Shown piece after piece: positions 1 to 11,910 of a stretch of DNA of 64,000 nucleotides. The notes under the pieces are model-generated. The model did no database searches, had not been told where the DNA came from, and worked only from the letters and a program-made list of their open reading frames with translations. The DNA comes from Hyposmocoma kahamanoa (lineage: Eukaryota > Arthropoda > Insecta > Lepidoptera > Cosmopterigidae). The translations under genes were made by a program, and so were the position numbers. The DNA is taken from the NCBI RefSeq assembly GCF_003589595.1, contig NW_020654422.1, positions 12,472,457 to 12,536,456 of the forward strand, in the 5' to 3' direction. Every line of letters starts with the position of its first letter. The stretch's first letter is position 1.

Positions 1-50
1 AACATAACATAACATAACATAACATAACATAACATAACATAACATAATAT
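1..50. repeat. (AACAT)n pentanucleotide tandem repeat
   Basis: About nine uninterrupted copies of the 5-bp unit AACAT open the window and then decay into AT-rich DNA. The unit is not the insect telomere unit TTAGG. The array probably continues to the left of the window. Confidence 0.95.
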
Positions 51-480
51 AATTAATAATTAATATATGTATACGAAAATAATTTCTTAACCTTAATCTT
101 TTATTAAATTTTCTGAACTGAATCGAACTAATATTTGCACCTTGAACTAAAGATAACATTTTAGTTTGACTTTGAAGTTACAAAGAAAAAACTTCATAAG
201 CAATAAATTCAACCATAACAAAAATTCAACCTATAGTGAACGCAAATTTAAGCAGGTACAATCAGAGTTAGAAGTAATTTCGAATGTTTGTAAAAGAAGT
301 TACCTAAAGTTTAAATTTGGTATTTTGTGTACAGGCATTCTTCGTAATAGACGGTGTGACGACTTGAGGGCCTTGAAAGACATACGTAGAGGAACGTGGT
401 GAATACATGGTTTGTTAATAAAATCTATTGAATAACGCGTAAGTATGTGTTGCCTAGCTCAATCGCATTTTTTTATGATA
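51..480. other. AT-rich sequence, nothing recognised
   Basis: AT-rich DNA with one 78-codon open frame (166-402, plus). The frame has no recognisable motif and a composition like its surroundings, so I treat it as chance. Confidence 0.5.
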
Positions 481-735
481 GTAAGTGACGGGGTAAATAA
501 GTCGTGCGCCTGATGATAAGCGACACGCCTGTGCATAAAAGTTGCAGTGCCACTCAGAGTTTGCGCGTGTCACCCTAAGATATAGGTTGACAAGTCCCAT
601 GTGCCGCAATTGCACCTTTACCTTTTAAAACCAGAACGCAGTAATGTTCAGATTAGTACTTAGCGACAGAAATAGTAAGGTTGCCACCTATTTCCCTGGA
701 CGAACTTTTTTATAAGGAGTTCTACTGCTACAACC
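481..735 (+). repeat. Dispersed repeat family C', copy 1
   Basis: Plus-strand copy of a roughly 300-bp dispersed repeat. Recurring words in order are GTGCGCCTG, GCAGTGCC, TTGACAAGTCCCATGTG, AACGCAGTAATG and CTACTGCTAC. The same order recurs at 5,940-6,240, 9,262-9,535, 39,750-39,925, 50,735-51,258 and 53,697-54,022. I see no reading frame, no terminal inverted repeats and no tRNA boxes, so the class is undetermined; it is probably a short retroelement or the end of a longer element. Confidence 0.8.
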
Positions 736-2261
736 GTTCTTTAAATACCTAAGTAAGTAGTATGTCCCAACATCTATCGTCAATCTACATGTCATGAAAT
801 AATTATTTTAGGCGTTGGGTCTAGCCGAAAAATTAAAAAGAATAGAAAGATTTGTTTCTGCCTTTGATTCATAAAGTACGAAAAAAAATTCTTTGACTAT
901 ATAAGGTCACGGGTCGGCAATGTTTTTTTTCTAAAATTGGGTAAAGTCATAAATAAGACGTGTAAGAGTGACCATTACTGTCTTCGTTTTCTTCCGGCCA
1001 AACCACAAAACGATAACATAGAGTTAGGCAAAAAATAATAGGGAAACTAACGACGATGAAACTCGGGTTTGTTTGTTTTGTTTGAAATGAATTAAATGAA
1101 TGAGTAAAATAAAATGATACGAAATTTTCAATAGATCTATATACCTTACCAAAAAGAGATTTTAGAAAAATGGTTTATGACATTAGGATGGACTAATTTC
1201 GTCAATACGTAAGTTTGTAAAGATTCTCGGTGTGGTAGGTGCATGCAGCTTAATTTTATGTCGCTTTAAGTACTATCCAGAAAAGAATTTTTTTTATTTT
1301 TGAGATAAGTAAAAAATTTGCAGAAATTACTTACGAGCATTTTCTAGTTTGTTACTGTATGAACAAGTTGCAGTATTTCACACGTTAAATTCATGTCCTA
1401 ATTGTCTAAACCTAAACTAATCCTATTGTTTATAATTTACTTACTTATATTTTGTTAAATTTTAAGTTATAATTTTAGTCTTAACTCACATCAATACCAT
1501 CAAGACATCTGATCCTATAAAAGTAGTTCCAATTGAAAACTTATATTAATTGAAAATTATGCTGAGTGGATCTGTTTCAGCATAGATTTAGTCATTAATT
1601 TCTTCTGTATAAGTCTTATGAAGCAGAATAAAATGTTTCTTTCTTTCCTATTTATTTAAGTAAAAAAACTACGAAACTTGTTAAAAAGCTAAGTCCATAT
1701 TACAAGAGCTATTCCCCGTGAAGCGGAAGTTTTTACGACAAAATTGACTCAAATCTTTCACCGTTGCTAGAAAGCTTTATCCATTTTGTCTTCCTTTATC
1801 CAAGCAACGTATACATTTTTATAACAAAGGGTATGGAACAAAGTGTGTAACAAATTCAAGTGAGCGTTTGGCGCAATTGCGTCATTTAGCCACAGGTGCG
1901 GGGGGCTGAGATGGTCTGAAGGGGGGCAAGAATTATGGCACGGTGCCGTCCGGGACGGGACCAAGGTGAAAATATGACAGGACGGGGAATTTACTTTTAG
2001 ACTTGGAGATTGGACAGGTAGAGAGGCCTTAGATAGATGGAAATGTAATAGTCCTAAAAATCCATATCAGTCTCCTAGCAATAAGCCATATTAGTCTCCT
2101 GTTGAAAAATTAAAAATGGTTGAGCTATAAACATGAAGGTCAGGTGATTTGGTAATTTCAGTAATGATTGCAAAATAGACTATCGTTACAAGTAAATACT
2201 TCTTTATTGCCTGTTTTCTTAATTCTAGTTTAGGTCGCTCCTTTTCAGAACAGTAATAATT
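736..2261. other. AT-rich intergenic sequence, nothing recognised
   Basis: No coding frame, tRNA boxes or terminal repeats that I can support. A G-rich patch near 1,890-1,965 is unexplained. Confidence 0.5.
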
Positions 2262-2514
2262 AACCGAGTTCAAAAAAAGGAGGAGATTCTCAATTCGACA
2301 TTATTTTTTTGTATGTATGTTACGCGATAGCTGTAAGACGTTAGTGCTATAACTCTAGCTTTGTGAACTGATTTTGATTGTTTCATTTTTATTGGAAAGA
2401 GGATACCTCAGTAGTGGTCCCATTTAAATTTGAAGAAAATATTCCACCTCTAAGGGTGGCAAACTAAGGGATGAATGGCTTTTGAGATGGGTTTTTTTAA
2501 TAATCTGTACTGAG
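2262..2514 (+). repeat. Dispersed repeat family D', copy 1
   Basis: Copy of a roughly 230-bp element. It opens with AACCGAGTTCAAAAAAAGG and contains GAACTGATTTTGAT, GGATACCTCAGTAGTGG and CCACCTCTAAGGGTGG. It closes with a TTTGAGATGGG-type end followed by CTGTACTGAG. The start (AACCGACTTC-like) and end (GAGGTCGGTT-like) form a short imperfect inverted repeat, clearest in the copy at 38,179-38,408, so this may be a MITE. Other copies lie at 23,466, 49,618 and 55,372. I have the impression that it is widespread in Lepidoptera. Confidence 0.8.
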
Positions 2515-3300
2515 ATTATTAAAATTAAAAAGTAAAATCCGTTAACACCTTCAAAAGTTTTTTTAAGTACTATTTATTCAGATGCCTAACAGCACTGGCA
2601 GCCTACGCGCCATTTTACTACTGGCATTAACGTCTCAATTACAAATATATGAGAACACATTACACATACAATACACGTCCAATCTATTTTGATTTTATTA
2701 TACCTCACATACGCGACTCGTACACTTGCATTTTTTATTTACATTTAGTTTGCATTAGTTTAGTGTACGAGTAGCGTATGTAAATTATATATAATTTTAG
2801 TGTTTATATAGAATTCTTGACAGAGTGTGTACGGAACGGAACCGAAAGAAGGGATGTTTCTTATAGTTTGGATTGCAATTTGGCAGACTTGTGTGTATGT
2901 AACATTTTCTTATCTTCCCCGAGATCAAAGGAAGCAAGGAAGGAATTGTTGTATACATTAGTTGATGTGGGAATTAAGCGAAGACCGTAGATGATGTTTA
3001 AAGAGCCTGTCATTATAGCGGTGACATTTTCTAATCAAGAAAAACCCCTCCTTAAATAAATATTAAAAAAAAAATCTACTTTTTAGCATCGACGTAGCGA
3101 CATCGTTTTTGTTTCCTGCATTATAAGTATTTTCCCGGTTTCACTAAAAACTAACGTAACGAGGCGTTTTCCAATGTCAAGCTAAAAAAGCTGAGTGGAG
3201 AATATTTTTTTATCTAAATAATACAAAGGTTCCTAAATAATATCGTTATTTATTTCGGAACTTTTGTACAATGTATATGCCAGTTCCATCGTATCCTAAA
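2515..3300. other. AT-rich sequence, nothing recognised
   Basis: No gene-like frame. Near 2,700-2,790, a short stretch reading like TACGCGACTCGTACAC reappears roughly inverted as GTGTACGAGTAGCGTA. This may be the foldback of a small unidentified element. Confidence 0.4.
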
Positions 3301-3307
3301 CTATAGC

Positions 3308-3640
3308 TTACATGTCTGGGCGGTGCTGCTGAAGAGCCGGTTCAACAAATAGTAACAGTTTTTTTGTCTCTTTTGTGTGGGAATTGTTTAGTATACAATT
3401 TATAGCATCTACCAATGTTCGCTTGATCTGCAGGTTTCTCATGAACGCCGCCCTCTGTTGCTCGTACTTGACACATTCCAGCAACAAGTGATACGCATCT
3501 TCCACTACTCCATATAGCTCGCAATTAGGAGAATTGTTTTTTTTTAATTAAGAAAGCAAAACTGTTTAATGGAACGTGTCCGGTTCTCATCCTTAGTGCG
3601 ATGACTACTATTTTCCTACCATAGTCGCACTGTGCAAACT
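3308..3640 (-). pseudogene. Non-LTR retrotransposon ORF2 C-terminus (relic)
   Basis: Minus-strand translation gives a tail of the type RTGHVPLNSF ... NSPNCELYG ... EDAYHLLLECV, ending HRPDM and a stop. A Cys/His cluster followed by HLLLEC is typical of the segment after the reverse transcriptase in jockey/I-like LINEs, where polymerase ORFs end in a zinc-knuckle-like motif. A homopolymer of nine A residues (minus strand, near 3,541) marks a frameshift that separates the upstream RTGHVPL segment from the downstream frame. The rest of the element is absent. The clade cannot be fixed from this tail alone. Confidence 0.6.
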
Positions 3641-4502
3641 AAGGCAAAGAGGTGGACACTGTATATGTGTCGTTCATTGTTAAAGTGAATTATGTCCTTG
3701 TAATTAAATTTTGAAATAATGAGCGTTTAGCAAATTAATGTGTAGTAATTTTAGTTCACTGAGTAAACTAGTATTGCCATCTATGGGACGTTAGTACAGT
3801 TATTGGAGCTACTTCACTGTTATAATGAAAGATAATATTAGATGTGATACTTTTAGACAACAAATATGTGTTTTAAAATATGGACTTACACCACTTTTAT
3901 AATGATCGACACATAATTTGGTAACGTTTTAAATGTAATTGTTTTTGTTTGGTGTTTTAACCTAAGTTTATTATTTTAATTATCATTTTGTCATATGTAG
4001 AGTTCCCAAATAAATTATTTTTTATTCCTTTCTTTCTTTTTAATTTGCAATATATAATTGTAGCTCATCATCATTAACCCATTCAGGGTCTCATTCAAGG
4101 TCATATTGTTAGGATGGACGTAGGTGATACAGTGAAATACGTTGGCTTAAAGATATATGTTTATTGTTCGGTTTCCAGAATATACGTGACAAAGTTATAC
4201 AAACTAAAATAAAACGTAAAATAATTAAGTTTACGTTTTATTTTAATAGCTAACCGATCACATGTTATGCAGTTAAGACTGTAATTATAGTCTACGTGTA
4301 CTCCAAGGGTTAATCAACTTTTTACCCTAACTTTTTAATTACAATTTTAAAATTGGCTAAAATTTTGTTTTTATTAATAAAACAATTTATCTGAATATCG
4401 AGTCATAAATTTCAAACTTCAAATAGTTCTTGTATTACATAATTGTGAATACGTTTTATGAATAATACCCAAAAAAATATTTGATTATATAGCATTAATA
4501 CG
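3641..4502. other. AT-rich sequence with a perfect 16-bp inverted repeat
   Basis: No coding frame. At 4,205-4,245 the arm TAAAATAAAACGTAAA is followed after 9 bases by its exact complement, giving a hairpin rich in A and T. Nothing else is recognised. Confidence 0.6.
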
Positions 4503-5726
4503 TGAGGCGCACTATTTTATTAAGTTTCCGGAATGAATAAGAAAAAAATACTATAAATAGTCAGAAATGAATTTATTGTTTCTCAAAATATTCTCCGTTA
4601 ATGCACTTTTTCATACGAATGAACCAACTTTCGAAACATTTATGCCACTCCTCCGTGACAATCTTTGAAATATATTTTTCATACTCTTCAATAGCCTTTT
4701 CAGGTGATGAAAATCGTTGAGCGCGTGACTGGTTCTTAATTTTTGGAAATAAATAAAAGTCACAAGGTCAGGTCGGAATTGTACGCGGGATGGCTCATAA
4801 TGTCAATGTTGTTCACTTTCAAAAATTCATTTGTCTGTCTGGCCGTGTGAGAACTGGCATTATCGTGGTGCAAGATGATACGGCGTTTACGGTTATTTTT
4901 ACGAAATTTGTCAATAACTTCCAGCAAACAAATGGTCGTGTACCAATTACTATTCACGGTACAACGATTCGCCAAGGCAACAGTAGCCACGTCCAGTTTT
5001 ATTAAAAAAAGAAGCAATCATCCGCTTAGAGGCACTTTGCACGCGCGACACTTTGGTTGGTTTCGGCTAATTTCGAAAGACCCATACGCTCGATTGCTGC
5101 TTTGTAACTATAAATCCATGTTTCGTCACCTGTTACTCTGTCCCACACCAAATTTGAATCTTCGTTGAAACTGGTAAGCATAGCATTGCCCCAAGTGACG
5201 CGATCCGTTTTTCAAGCCTCAGTCAAATTGTGTGGGATCCAACGAGAGTACAGCTTTTTATATGCCTAAAGATGCCCGAATCTCATGGTATGTCACATGC
5301 CTGCCCGTTTTGATCACACGGCGCACAGCATCGATGTTTTTGTTGTTCACAGCAGTGAACGGGCGACCATCACGTAATTCTTCACTGAGAACCACACGAC
5401 TGCGTTTAAATTCTGCAAACCAGCTATAAATAGTCATCTTGCATGGTGCTTCGTCGCCAAAAGTAGTTTGAAGCCGAGCGAAGGTGCGCTGAGCTGTTAA
5501 ACACTTAAAGTCCTACAAAGTCATACTACGAAAATTTTCACGAGTTAAATCCATGGTGATGTAGGCAACTAATTTCTATAATGACGCCACAATGTAAAAA
5601 CAAGTGACAGTCAGATTGAAACAAACTGTATTCTACAGCCAAATAGTTCCATTATCAAATGTTGTAACTTTTTAAATATTGTTTATGTAAGTGGCCAGTT
5701 CCGGAAACTTAAAGTGCGCCCTATAT
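4503..5726 (-). mobile_element. Decayed full-length mariner (second family), copy 1
   Basis: The ends match: on the left GGCGCACT ... TAAGTTTCCGGAA, and on the right the complement of GGGCGCACTTTAAGTTTCC. Minus-strand reading frames recover the mariner transposase in pieces: GDETWIY with the first catalytic Asp near 5,120, HHDNASSHTA with the second near 4,870, a degraded third-Asp region (AYNSDLTL instead of the usual YSPDLAPCD) near 4,775, and a C-terminus of WHKCFESWF..RMKKCI type near 4,570-4,660. Frameshifts and substitutions are spread along it. It is a different lineage from the mariner at 17,907, and a related copy lies at 46,943-49,490. The exact outer bases and TA duplication are blurred by decay. 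Confidence 0.85.
4760..5017 (-). pseudogene. Mariner transposase fragment, catalytic core
   Basis: Open frame of 85 codons inside the decayed mariner. It carries HHDNASSHTARQTNEFLKV, the second-Asp motif of the DDE/D transposase. The third Asp box is mutated to YNSDLTL, where the sister fragment at 49,208 keeps YSPDLAPCD. It cannot encode an active enzyme. Confidence 0.85.
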
Positions 5727-5939
5727 TATAAAAAAGAATATCGTACGTAAATATTTGTATATATTTTAATTACCTTGCCGTAATTTTTGTTACCAGAGCT
5801 ATGTAGATGCTGCCTTATTTATGGTCGACCGAAGAACAGGAAAAAGAGTAAGTTTCTTCATGTATACTTTTAACGACTTCGACAGCCCAATGGTTTATTC
5901 TATGGGCGCTGCTTGAAGAGGCTCCATGTTCTGGTTCAA

Positions 5940-6245
5940 TTTCCGGTACATAGTAGCAGTAGAGCTCCTTATGGAAGAGTTCGTCTAGAGAAGTACTGCC
6001 ACCTTACCTATTTCTGCCGCCAATCAGTAATGTGAGCATTACTGCGTTCCGGTTTCGAAGGGAAGGGTGCTGGTGAAATGGCACATGAGACTAGTTAACT
6101 TATTTCTCTGGGTGACACGTGCAATGGTAGTGCCCCTCAGATCTTTGCGATTTAAAGCTCTAAGTGGCACTGCAACTGCCGTGGATAGGCGTGTCGTTTA
6201 CGATCAGGCGAATGACTTGTTCGTCCCGTCACTTTGTATCATAAA
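5940..6245 (-). repeat. Dispersed repeat family C', copy 2
   Basis: Minus-strand, nearly full-length copy. It reads (plus) from GTAGCAGTAGAGCTCCTT through ATTACTGCGTTCC to GACTTGTTCGTCCCGTCAC, the mirror of the copy at 53,697-54,022. Confidence 0.85.
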
Positions 6246-9200
6246 AAAAGTACTTCTCTGGACGAACTCTTTCACAATAAGCAGGAACGCTGGAAACTTA
6301 TTTTTTAAAATTTGAATCGTTCTCGAAGTCCTTTTTCCTTCAGTATTCTTACATTTGTTATATTCGTCGTCACACCTATACGAGAAAACGTGACCTCTTT
6401 GCCTTATTGTAAAACTTCACGTCGATTACCATTAAGTTATAAGCCATTTTTGGGCCTTCCTTTTCTTTTTTTTACAATAAATTTTGTGGATCGGGCCTTC
6501 TGCATTCTCATTTCCCTGAGGCTATGCTGCAGGTTTATTGTAATCGATGTCGTGAATGGTAACATAAAACACCACGTAAAGGATGGCCAACATTGCGAGT
6601 GCAAATGAAGTTCGGTTGGTATACCGTCAAGGTCCCGCGCGTCGCCCCTTTCTTTCAATCACCGCAGTAATTGGTAAGTTTCATTTAGTAACCATGCTAC
6701 ATCGATATTTCTTTCGGGGAAACTATTTCACTGTGCAAATTTGACCTAACAGTTTGAAAAAATGAGTCTTAGAATAATAAGTTCTTAGGTTTTCATGATT
6801 GATAGAACATTGGAAATGGGAGACTGTATTTTTTTTGGGATCTTAAATGCGTATATTTGTTTTTTCAAAAAAGTCAATGTTTCGGGCGCATTACGGGTCC
6901 CATGGTCACGACTGACTAATATAAAGTTTTTATATTACATAAATAGTTTATTTCAGACCTTTTGCATGGACCTCCATGCAAAAGTGTTCATAACTTACGT
7001 TAGTACAATATGTCAAAGTAAATGGTAAATAAAAATATAAAAACAGAACATTCATACATCAACGGGCAGTTTGTTATTGGATATTGTGCAGTGTCGTCCA
7101 CCGAGCTAACATTTAGTTCATAAACATGCTCACGATGCGGTTGCGGCTGGCGTATAGAGGCGGGTCTGCAGCGAGGCGAAAAAGGCTTACAAAAAAACAT
7201 AAAAAAAAGGTTTGATGGTGATTAAAAAAGTAACATAATTATGTAGTTATTATTTATAAATTTAAAATTTACTAAAACTTACTAAAACCGACCCTGAAAA
7301 ACTCATACAACAGACATAACTAGTCTAAAAACCGCCTAGGACATATGACTCACAGGTAACTGACACATTTTGTAAACATAGAGCGGTCTATTATGTATAT
7401 ATGCGTCGTACCACCTTCTAAAAATTTCATATTTTATAGCAATTTTCGAGTACCCAGGAATTATTATGATGAAAAACATAAGAGTAGTCTGATATGGGTA
7501 AGCGAAGTGACCTCCTTTCTATTACTTATTTTTAGGATTGTAGGTATATATGTACATTACCTTAAATTTAAAACCGTAATTAGCCGTTGCAAAGAATACA
7601 TAATAATTTTGTATTAAACCCATAATGTCGTACTGGTCACAAATACTTTAGTATCACATAGTGTAATCATGAGACGGAAAAAAGAAGTGAATGAATGAAA
7701 GGGACCTGTTACGGGCATCATGACTCTATTTTGTCCTGTGAGTTGCAAATTGCATTTTGTTGTTTATGTGAATAAAACAAAATAAATCGTAATTAAACGT
7801 CAATCAGAGCATGTGTGCGAAAGGCGTATGTTCTTCGAAAAAGGCGAATTTGCAGCTTTCGTTTATTACGACCTTTCGAACGATATTCGTAACGAACAAT
7901 CCGAAAATTGATCACATAGGTAGCAAACAAAATGTGGTGAGGAAACTTTATACAGAAGGTCGGTAGACGCTGCCGTTGTTTTCATTTAAAACTGGATGAG
8001 TGGGAAAGTTTTTGAAACTTTGTAGCTTTGCAAACAGTGTGCAAAATACTATTGTTTTAGTCCATATAACATGGTGGTAAGAAATTTGTCACGGTTCTTT
8101 GTTGAAAATTGTTGTCAATAAGATTAAAAAGGGTTTTAATCGTCACATATTTTTCAACTTATGGCTGAGTAGAATACTATTGAGTGTCGGTGTTCTCATT
8201 AAAGTATAAACGTAATGTGTCATATAACGCGAGTCAAGGTTCTCTATACTTCCAAAAATTACAGGTTTTTGTATTAGATTCAAACTTGTAGTATATATAC
8301 TTCATAGGGAATAAGGACACTCCAAAATAGTTAAACATATATACTATCTTACTAAATTTATTGTCTATCAATACAATTCATCAGATTTTTTCCCTAAAAA
8401 TATAGTTTAAAAATTATGTCGGGTGCATTTATTTTTTCAGGAGCATTTATTTTTGTCAAGTGCATTCATACCCATAGGATTACTGCACAGCAATACAATT
8501 AGTACAAGGAAACTTAGCAAAACAGTTACTACAAAATGTATTGTCTACCATTATAATTCACCTGGATTTTTACCGCGTAATATTTACCTGAGGGCAAAGT
8601 TTAAAAATATAGTTAAAAAGTTGTTAGTACTGCTATTTCTGCTTTCCTCGTTATTTTAAGTTAGTCTCAGCACTTAGATTTGCAAATGTAATCTTCAGCA
8701 ACTAATCAACTTTGCTTCGCTGCAACTGTGAGAAGATAGCAAGTCATTCATTTATATATATGCAGCATACACGTACTGAATATTATAAATGTTTTATGAC
8801 GAATTGAAAATCTGTCCACTTGGAAAAGAGAGATTTATGTTGATGATAGATTTGATGATACGTAAGTTATGTTAAATCTTCGGCCCGCCTTATTCTCTCT
8901 CATGAGTTAAAAATCACAAGCAGAAATACTCGTATAAAACAGGGCTAAAGTAACTTATAAGTACAGCGGTTATAGAACGTAGTTGGATTTCATTATCTAT
9001 TTCATAAAAGAACTTTCTATTTTTAATCAAGACTCGACTTTTCAACTCGAAAGAGCTTCGACTCCTGGAAATTGGACAGAGGAGTTTAAACTTTCGTTGC
9101 TAGAAAAGCCTAGTTGGTTTTGTCAGACGTGTTTTTTCTCGGTACGGTTTATTCTCTATAAAATAGTGCAATTAGTACATTGCAGATGTGTTGGTGATAG

Positions 9201-9261
9201 TCTCACTTTTCATACATACTTTATGTCCGACAAAGGAAATATATGATATGATTAAGGTAGA
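6246..9261. other. AT-rich intergenic sequence, no supported gene
   Basis: Several frames of 65-98 codons occur (for example 6,312-6,608 plus and 8,983-9,246 plus), but none has family motifs or codon use unlike the background. The word TATTGTCTAYCA with trailing AATTCA recurs about 177 bp apart (8,361 and 8,538), suggesting a degenerate local duplication. A fragment near 6,880-6,915 (TTTCGGGCGC ... GGTCCCATGGTCACG) also occurs near 20,165 and, inverted, near 41,620. Confidence 0.5.
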
Positions 9262-9535
9262 TAGTAGCAGTAGAGCTCCTTGTGAAGAAGTGCGTCCAGG
9301 GAAGTACCCACTGCCACCTTAACTATTTTTGCCGTCAATTAGTAATGTGAGCATTACTGCGTTCCAGTCTTGAAGGGAAAGGGTGCTAATGAAATTACAG
9401 GCACATGGAACTTGTCAACTTATATCTCAGGGTGACAGGCGCAGTGGCAGTGGCTCTCAGATCTTTGCTATTTAAAGCTTTGACTGGCACTGCAACGACT
9501 ATGGACAGAGGTGTCGTTCGTCCCGTCAATTTATT
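9262..9535 (-). repeat. Dispersed repeat family C', copy 3
   Basis: Minus-strand copy with the family words GTAGCAGTAGAGCTCCTTG, GAGCATTACTGCGTTCC, TCTCAGATCTTTGC and GTCGTTCGTCCCGTC. The 5' end of the family is slightly shortened relative to copy 2. Confidence 0.85.
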
Positions 9536-10230
9536 AATAAAATAAAAAAAGACCAAAAAGAGGTTAATTTTGTACGTTATGTTTTTTGCTTTTTTATGTG
9601 TTGCTGAAGTCAAATGGAATAAAGTTCATTGTAGAGCCAAAGTAGGACGATATGAGCCATTAAAATTATAGAGCAAAATTACTTAACAGAGGCTATACGA
9701 CTTGCTTGAGCAATTTAGTTAATGCATTAATGCATACTATTTATCCATCACATTAATCTACACCAAAAACATTTTTACTTAATTCTAAACTAACGAAACG
9801 CCTCATTCACCTAGCCGCGCAACGTGTAGATTTCCATACAAAACCTTAGAATAAAAACATCAAACGGTCATTTCGACGAGGCTAGTTGCCACTGCTGATT
9901 TCGATGGCCATAGCAAAATACTGCCTAGTGAATAGCTATGTCTGTCAGCCACGTGTACAAATCGTGTTTAATACATCAGCTAAACTCTATTAAGATCAAA
10001 GTATAGGAGAATTAGAGCAATTAGGAAAGCAGAGGTGCAATTGAAATTCATTTCCTAATATGAAAACTTATATTAAAAGTCAAATCAAATCAAAAGATTG
10101 AAAAGTCATATTACAAAATTTGAGGAGTATGTGTTAGATAAAGATATATGGAAAGACAACATGAGTCTAGTTCCACACAATTTCGAGTCAAAGTGTATTT
10201 CCATAGCATTTACGTTTATTTGAAAAGAGC
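9536..10230. other. AT-rich sequence, nothing recognised
   Basis: No supported coding frame or repeat. Confidence 0.45.
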
Positions 10231-10231
10231 A

Positions 10232-10372
10232 ATTCCAAGAGTTTCTTGTTCGTTCTCCTCAGCGAGGTCAGCGTAGTGCAGTAGCTTAAAAAAAGACGTT
10301 TTCAAGTGTAAAAATTTTACCTATGGAGTAAATGAATCTTTGACCTTTTGACTTTGACTTTGCAAACAAGAA
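10232..10372 (+). repeat. Probable LINE 3' end with (TTTGAC)n-like tail
   Basis: Contains AAGAGTTTCTTG followed by TCTCAGCGAGGTCAGCG, then AAAAATTTTACCTATGGAGTAAATGAATC, and ends in TTTGACCTTTTGACTTTGACTTTG, a short hexamer-like tail of the kind found at 3' ends of CR1/jockey-type LINEs. The AAAATTTTACCTA part also occurs at 47,240. No coding part is attached. Confidence 0.45.
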
Positions 10373-11295
10373 AGGTACATAATCTGTCTCAGTGGAAAAG
10401 GGTTTCAGTCGAATTTTTGTTTTAAGTTAATAAATTAATGTGGCAAGCGTAATGACCTAAAATTGATAGTAATCTACTAATTTGGTTTTTATTGAAATAA
10501 TAATTGCAGGATAATTGCTTATGCGTGCTGCTATTTTGGCTTTAGGGAATAATTATTTTAGTTTGTCGGTAATTGTCAGTTTTGGTTGGTTACTTTTGTT
10601 CTTAAGTTATTAAAGGGTGAGTAAATATTATGGTGTTAATTTGTAGCATAAGCTAACTTAGTTTCTATTTTATTTCGATCCATCATCGATTTTTTTCAAG
10701 AATATTGTTGTTCACCACTGATGCTTAGGATAGCTTTTAATAAATCAAAGAGTAGGTTGAGATAATAAATCTCGCATACATACATTAAAAGACTTTATTA
10801 ACACTTTTCTAAAATCCTTATGTACCATTCTATAAAGTTATTTCCTTTCCTATAACTCGACCTGACAAATGAAATTCAAATAAAAGTGAAAGTCCGTCGA
10901 ACCGTGAACCAATCCTTGACGGTAAATAAAATAAGCTAGGTAATAGATATTGGTAGCGATCAAATATTAATTTCGCTGAATAGCGGAGGAAAATTAGAAA
11001 TCAAGTCGCGCGTGTTATGGCCGAGATTTCTTGTTACAGAGTGTCCTGAAAAGATAGCCCGTATTCCTGTGAATTCTTGTTTTTTCTTGAGGTATCAGGT
11101 AAAAAATAATTTGAACCTCTATGCCAGAGTTATTGTGAAAGTAAAGCATTACAACACGAGCACTTAAGGATAAGAAAATATTAAAATGCAGCTCCATTTG
11201 TCGTGTGGTTTTAGGTTATGAACATGAACACCTTATATATTCTGTTCTATATCTAAATAAAAGTAAAACTTATACACAAAAGTGATTTTAGTAGC
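10373..11295. other. AT-rich sequence, nothing recognised
   Basis: No supported gene, RNA or repeat. Confidence 0.45.
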
Positions 11296-11325
11296 AGCAG
11301 GGCTCCTTGTAAAAGAGTACGTCCA
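11296..11325 (-). repeat. Family C' end fragment
   Basis: Thirty bases (AGCAGGGCTCCTTG ... GAGTACGTCCA) match the terminal part of family C' in minus orientation and stop where SINE-A begins. This suggests the C' copy was cut or replaced at this point. Confidence 0.55.
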
Positions 11326-11508
11326 TGGGTTACCATTCTGGACCGCCACGCAGAGGTCCTGGGTTCGGGGAGAGAAATATGTGTATAGCCTACATTTATT
11401 TCTCTCGTGAGTTTGGGTGTAGTTTGTGGTTGTCTATGTGTGGACCATGGCACCCGCGACACAGGTTTTCCCTAGTGCGGGGTTATGAGTGTGTTGCGTT
11501 ATAAAAAA
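11326..11508 (+). repeat. SINE-A, copy 1
   Basis: tRNA-derived SINE lacking its first bases. It has GGGTTACCATTCTGGACCG, GCCACGCAGAGGTCC and a damaged B box (GGGTTCGGGG for GGTTCGATTCC). The body follows with CTCGTGAGTTTGGGTG and GCACCCGCGACACAGG, and an AT-rich tail starts at GCGTTAT. Confidence 0.85.
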
Positions 11509-11574
11509 TAATCTTTATTTCCTAGGCAAGCAAATTACATTTGAAATAGTCAAATTGATTACACTCTACTGCTC

Positions 11575-11765
11575 ATTCGTGAGGCTGATTCCCCCGAGAG
11601 ACCGACCTCTAACGGTTGCCCTTTGTGAATAAAGACTTGTAACATATAATTTCCAATATTAATTTTAAACATCTTTATAGACCAAGACATCCTGCATGAG
11701 CTAAACGGGTCACTACTACGAATTTTTGTCATTCAAATACTCAGAAGCGGCATTTAGTATATAGT
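11575..11765 (+). repeat. Dispersed repeat family E', copy 1
   Basis: Shares the blocks GGCTGATTCCCCCGAGA, CATGAGCTAAACGGGT and ATTTTTGTCATTCAA-type sequence with 62,512-62,730. In both places it lies just 3' of a SINE-A copy. It is probably LINE 3'-untranslated sequence; the coding part is missing. Confidence 0.6.
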
Positions 11766-11789
11766 TTTTGTTATAATTATCAGTACAAA

Positions 11790-11910
11790 AATCGAACGAT
11801 TAGAAAAAATCCTTCCATCCGGCTGGATTCGAACCAACGTCTTCGCCGTCAACGCCGCTATTAGAAGTGCTGCAGTCGCGCTGCTGAAGTGCGACCAAAT
11901 TTTTCCAAGG
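11790..11910 (-). repeat. SINE-B, copy 1 (tRNA-like head)
   Basis: On the minus strand the segment carries a B box of the form GGTTCGAATCCAGCC, followed by GGAAGGATTTTTTCTAATCGTTCGATTTTTG. This matches the other SINE-B copies, whose bodies contain GGATCGAAGGAATTTTTTCT then TTCGATCTTTG. Confidence 0.65.

Noticed and set aside
1..50. Telomere-like repeat
   Set aside because: The unit is AACAT, not TTAGG/CCTAA, and the array is only about 50 bp.
166..402. 78-codon plus-strand frame near the left edge
   Set aside because: No motif, AT-rich composition like its flanks, and no splice or start context that stands out.
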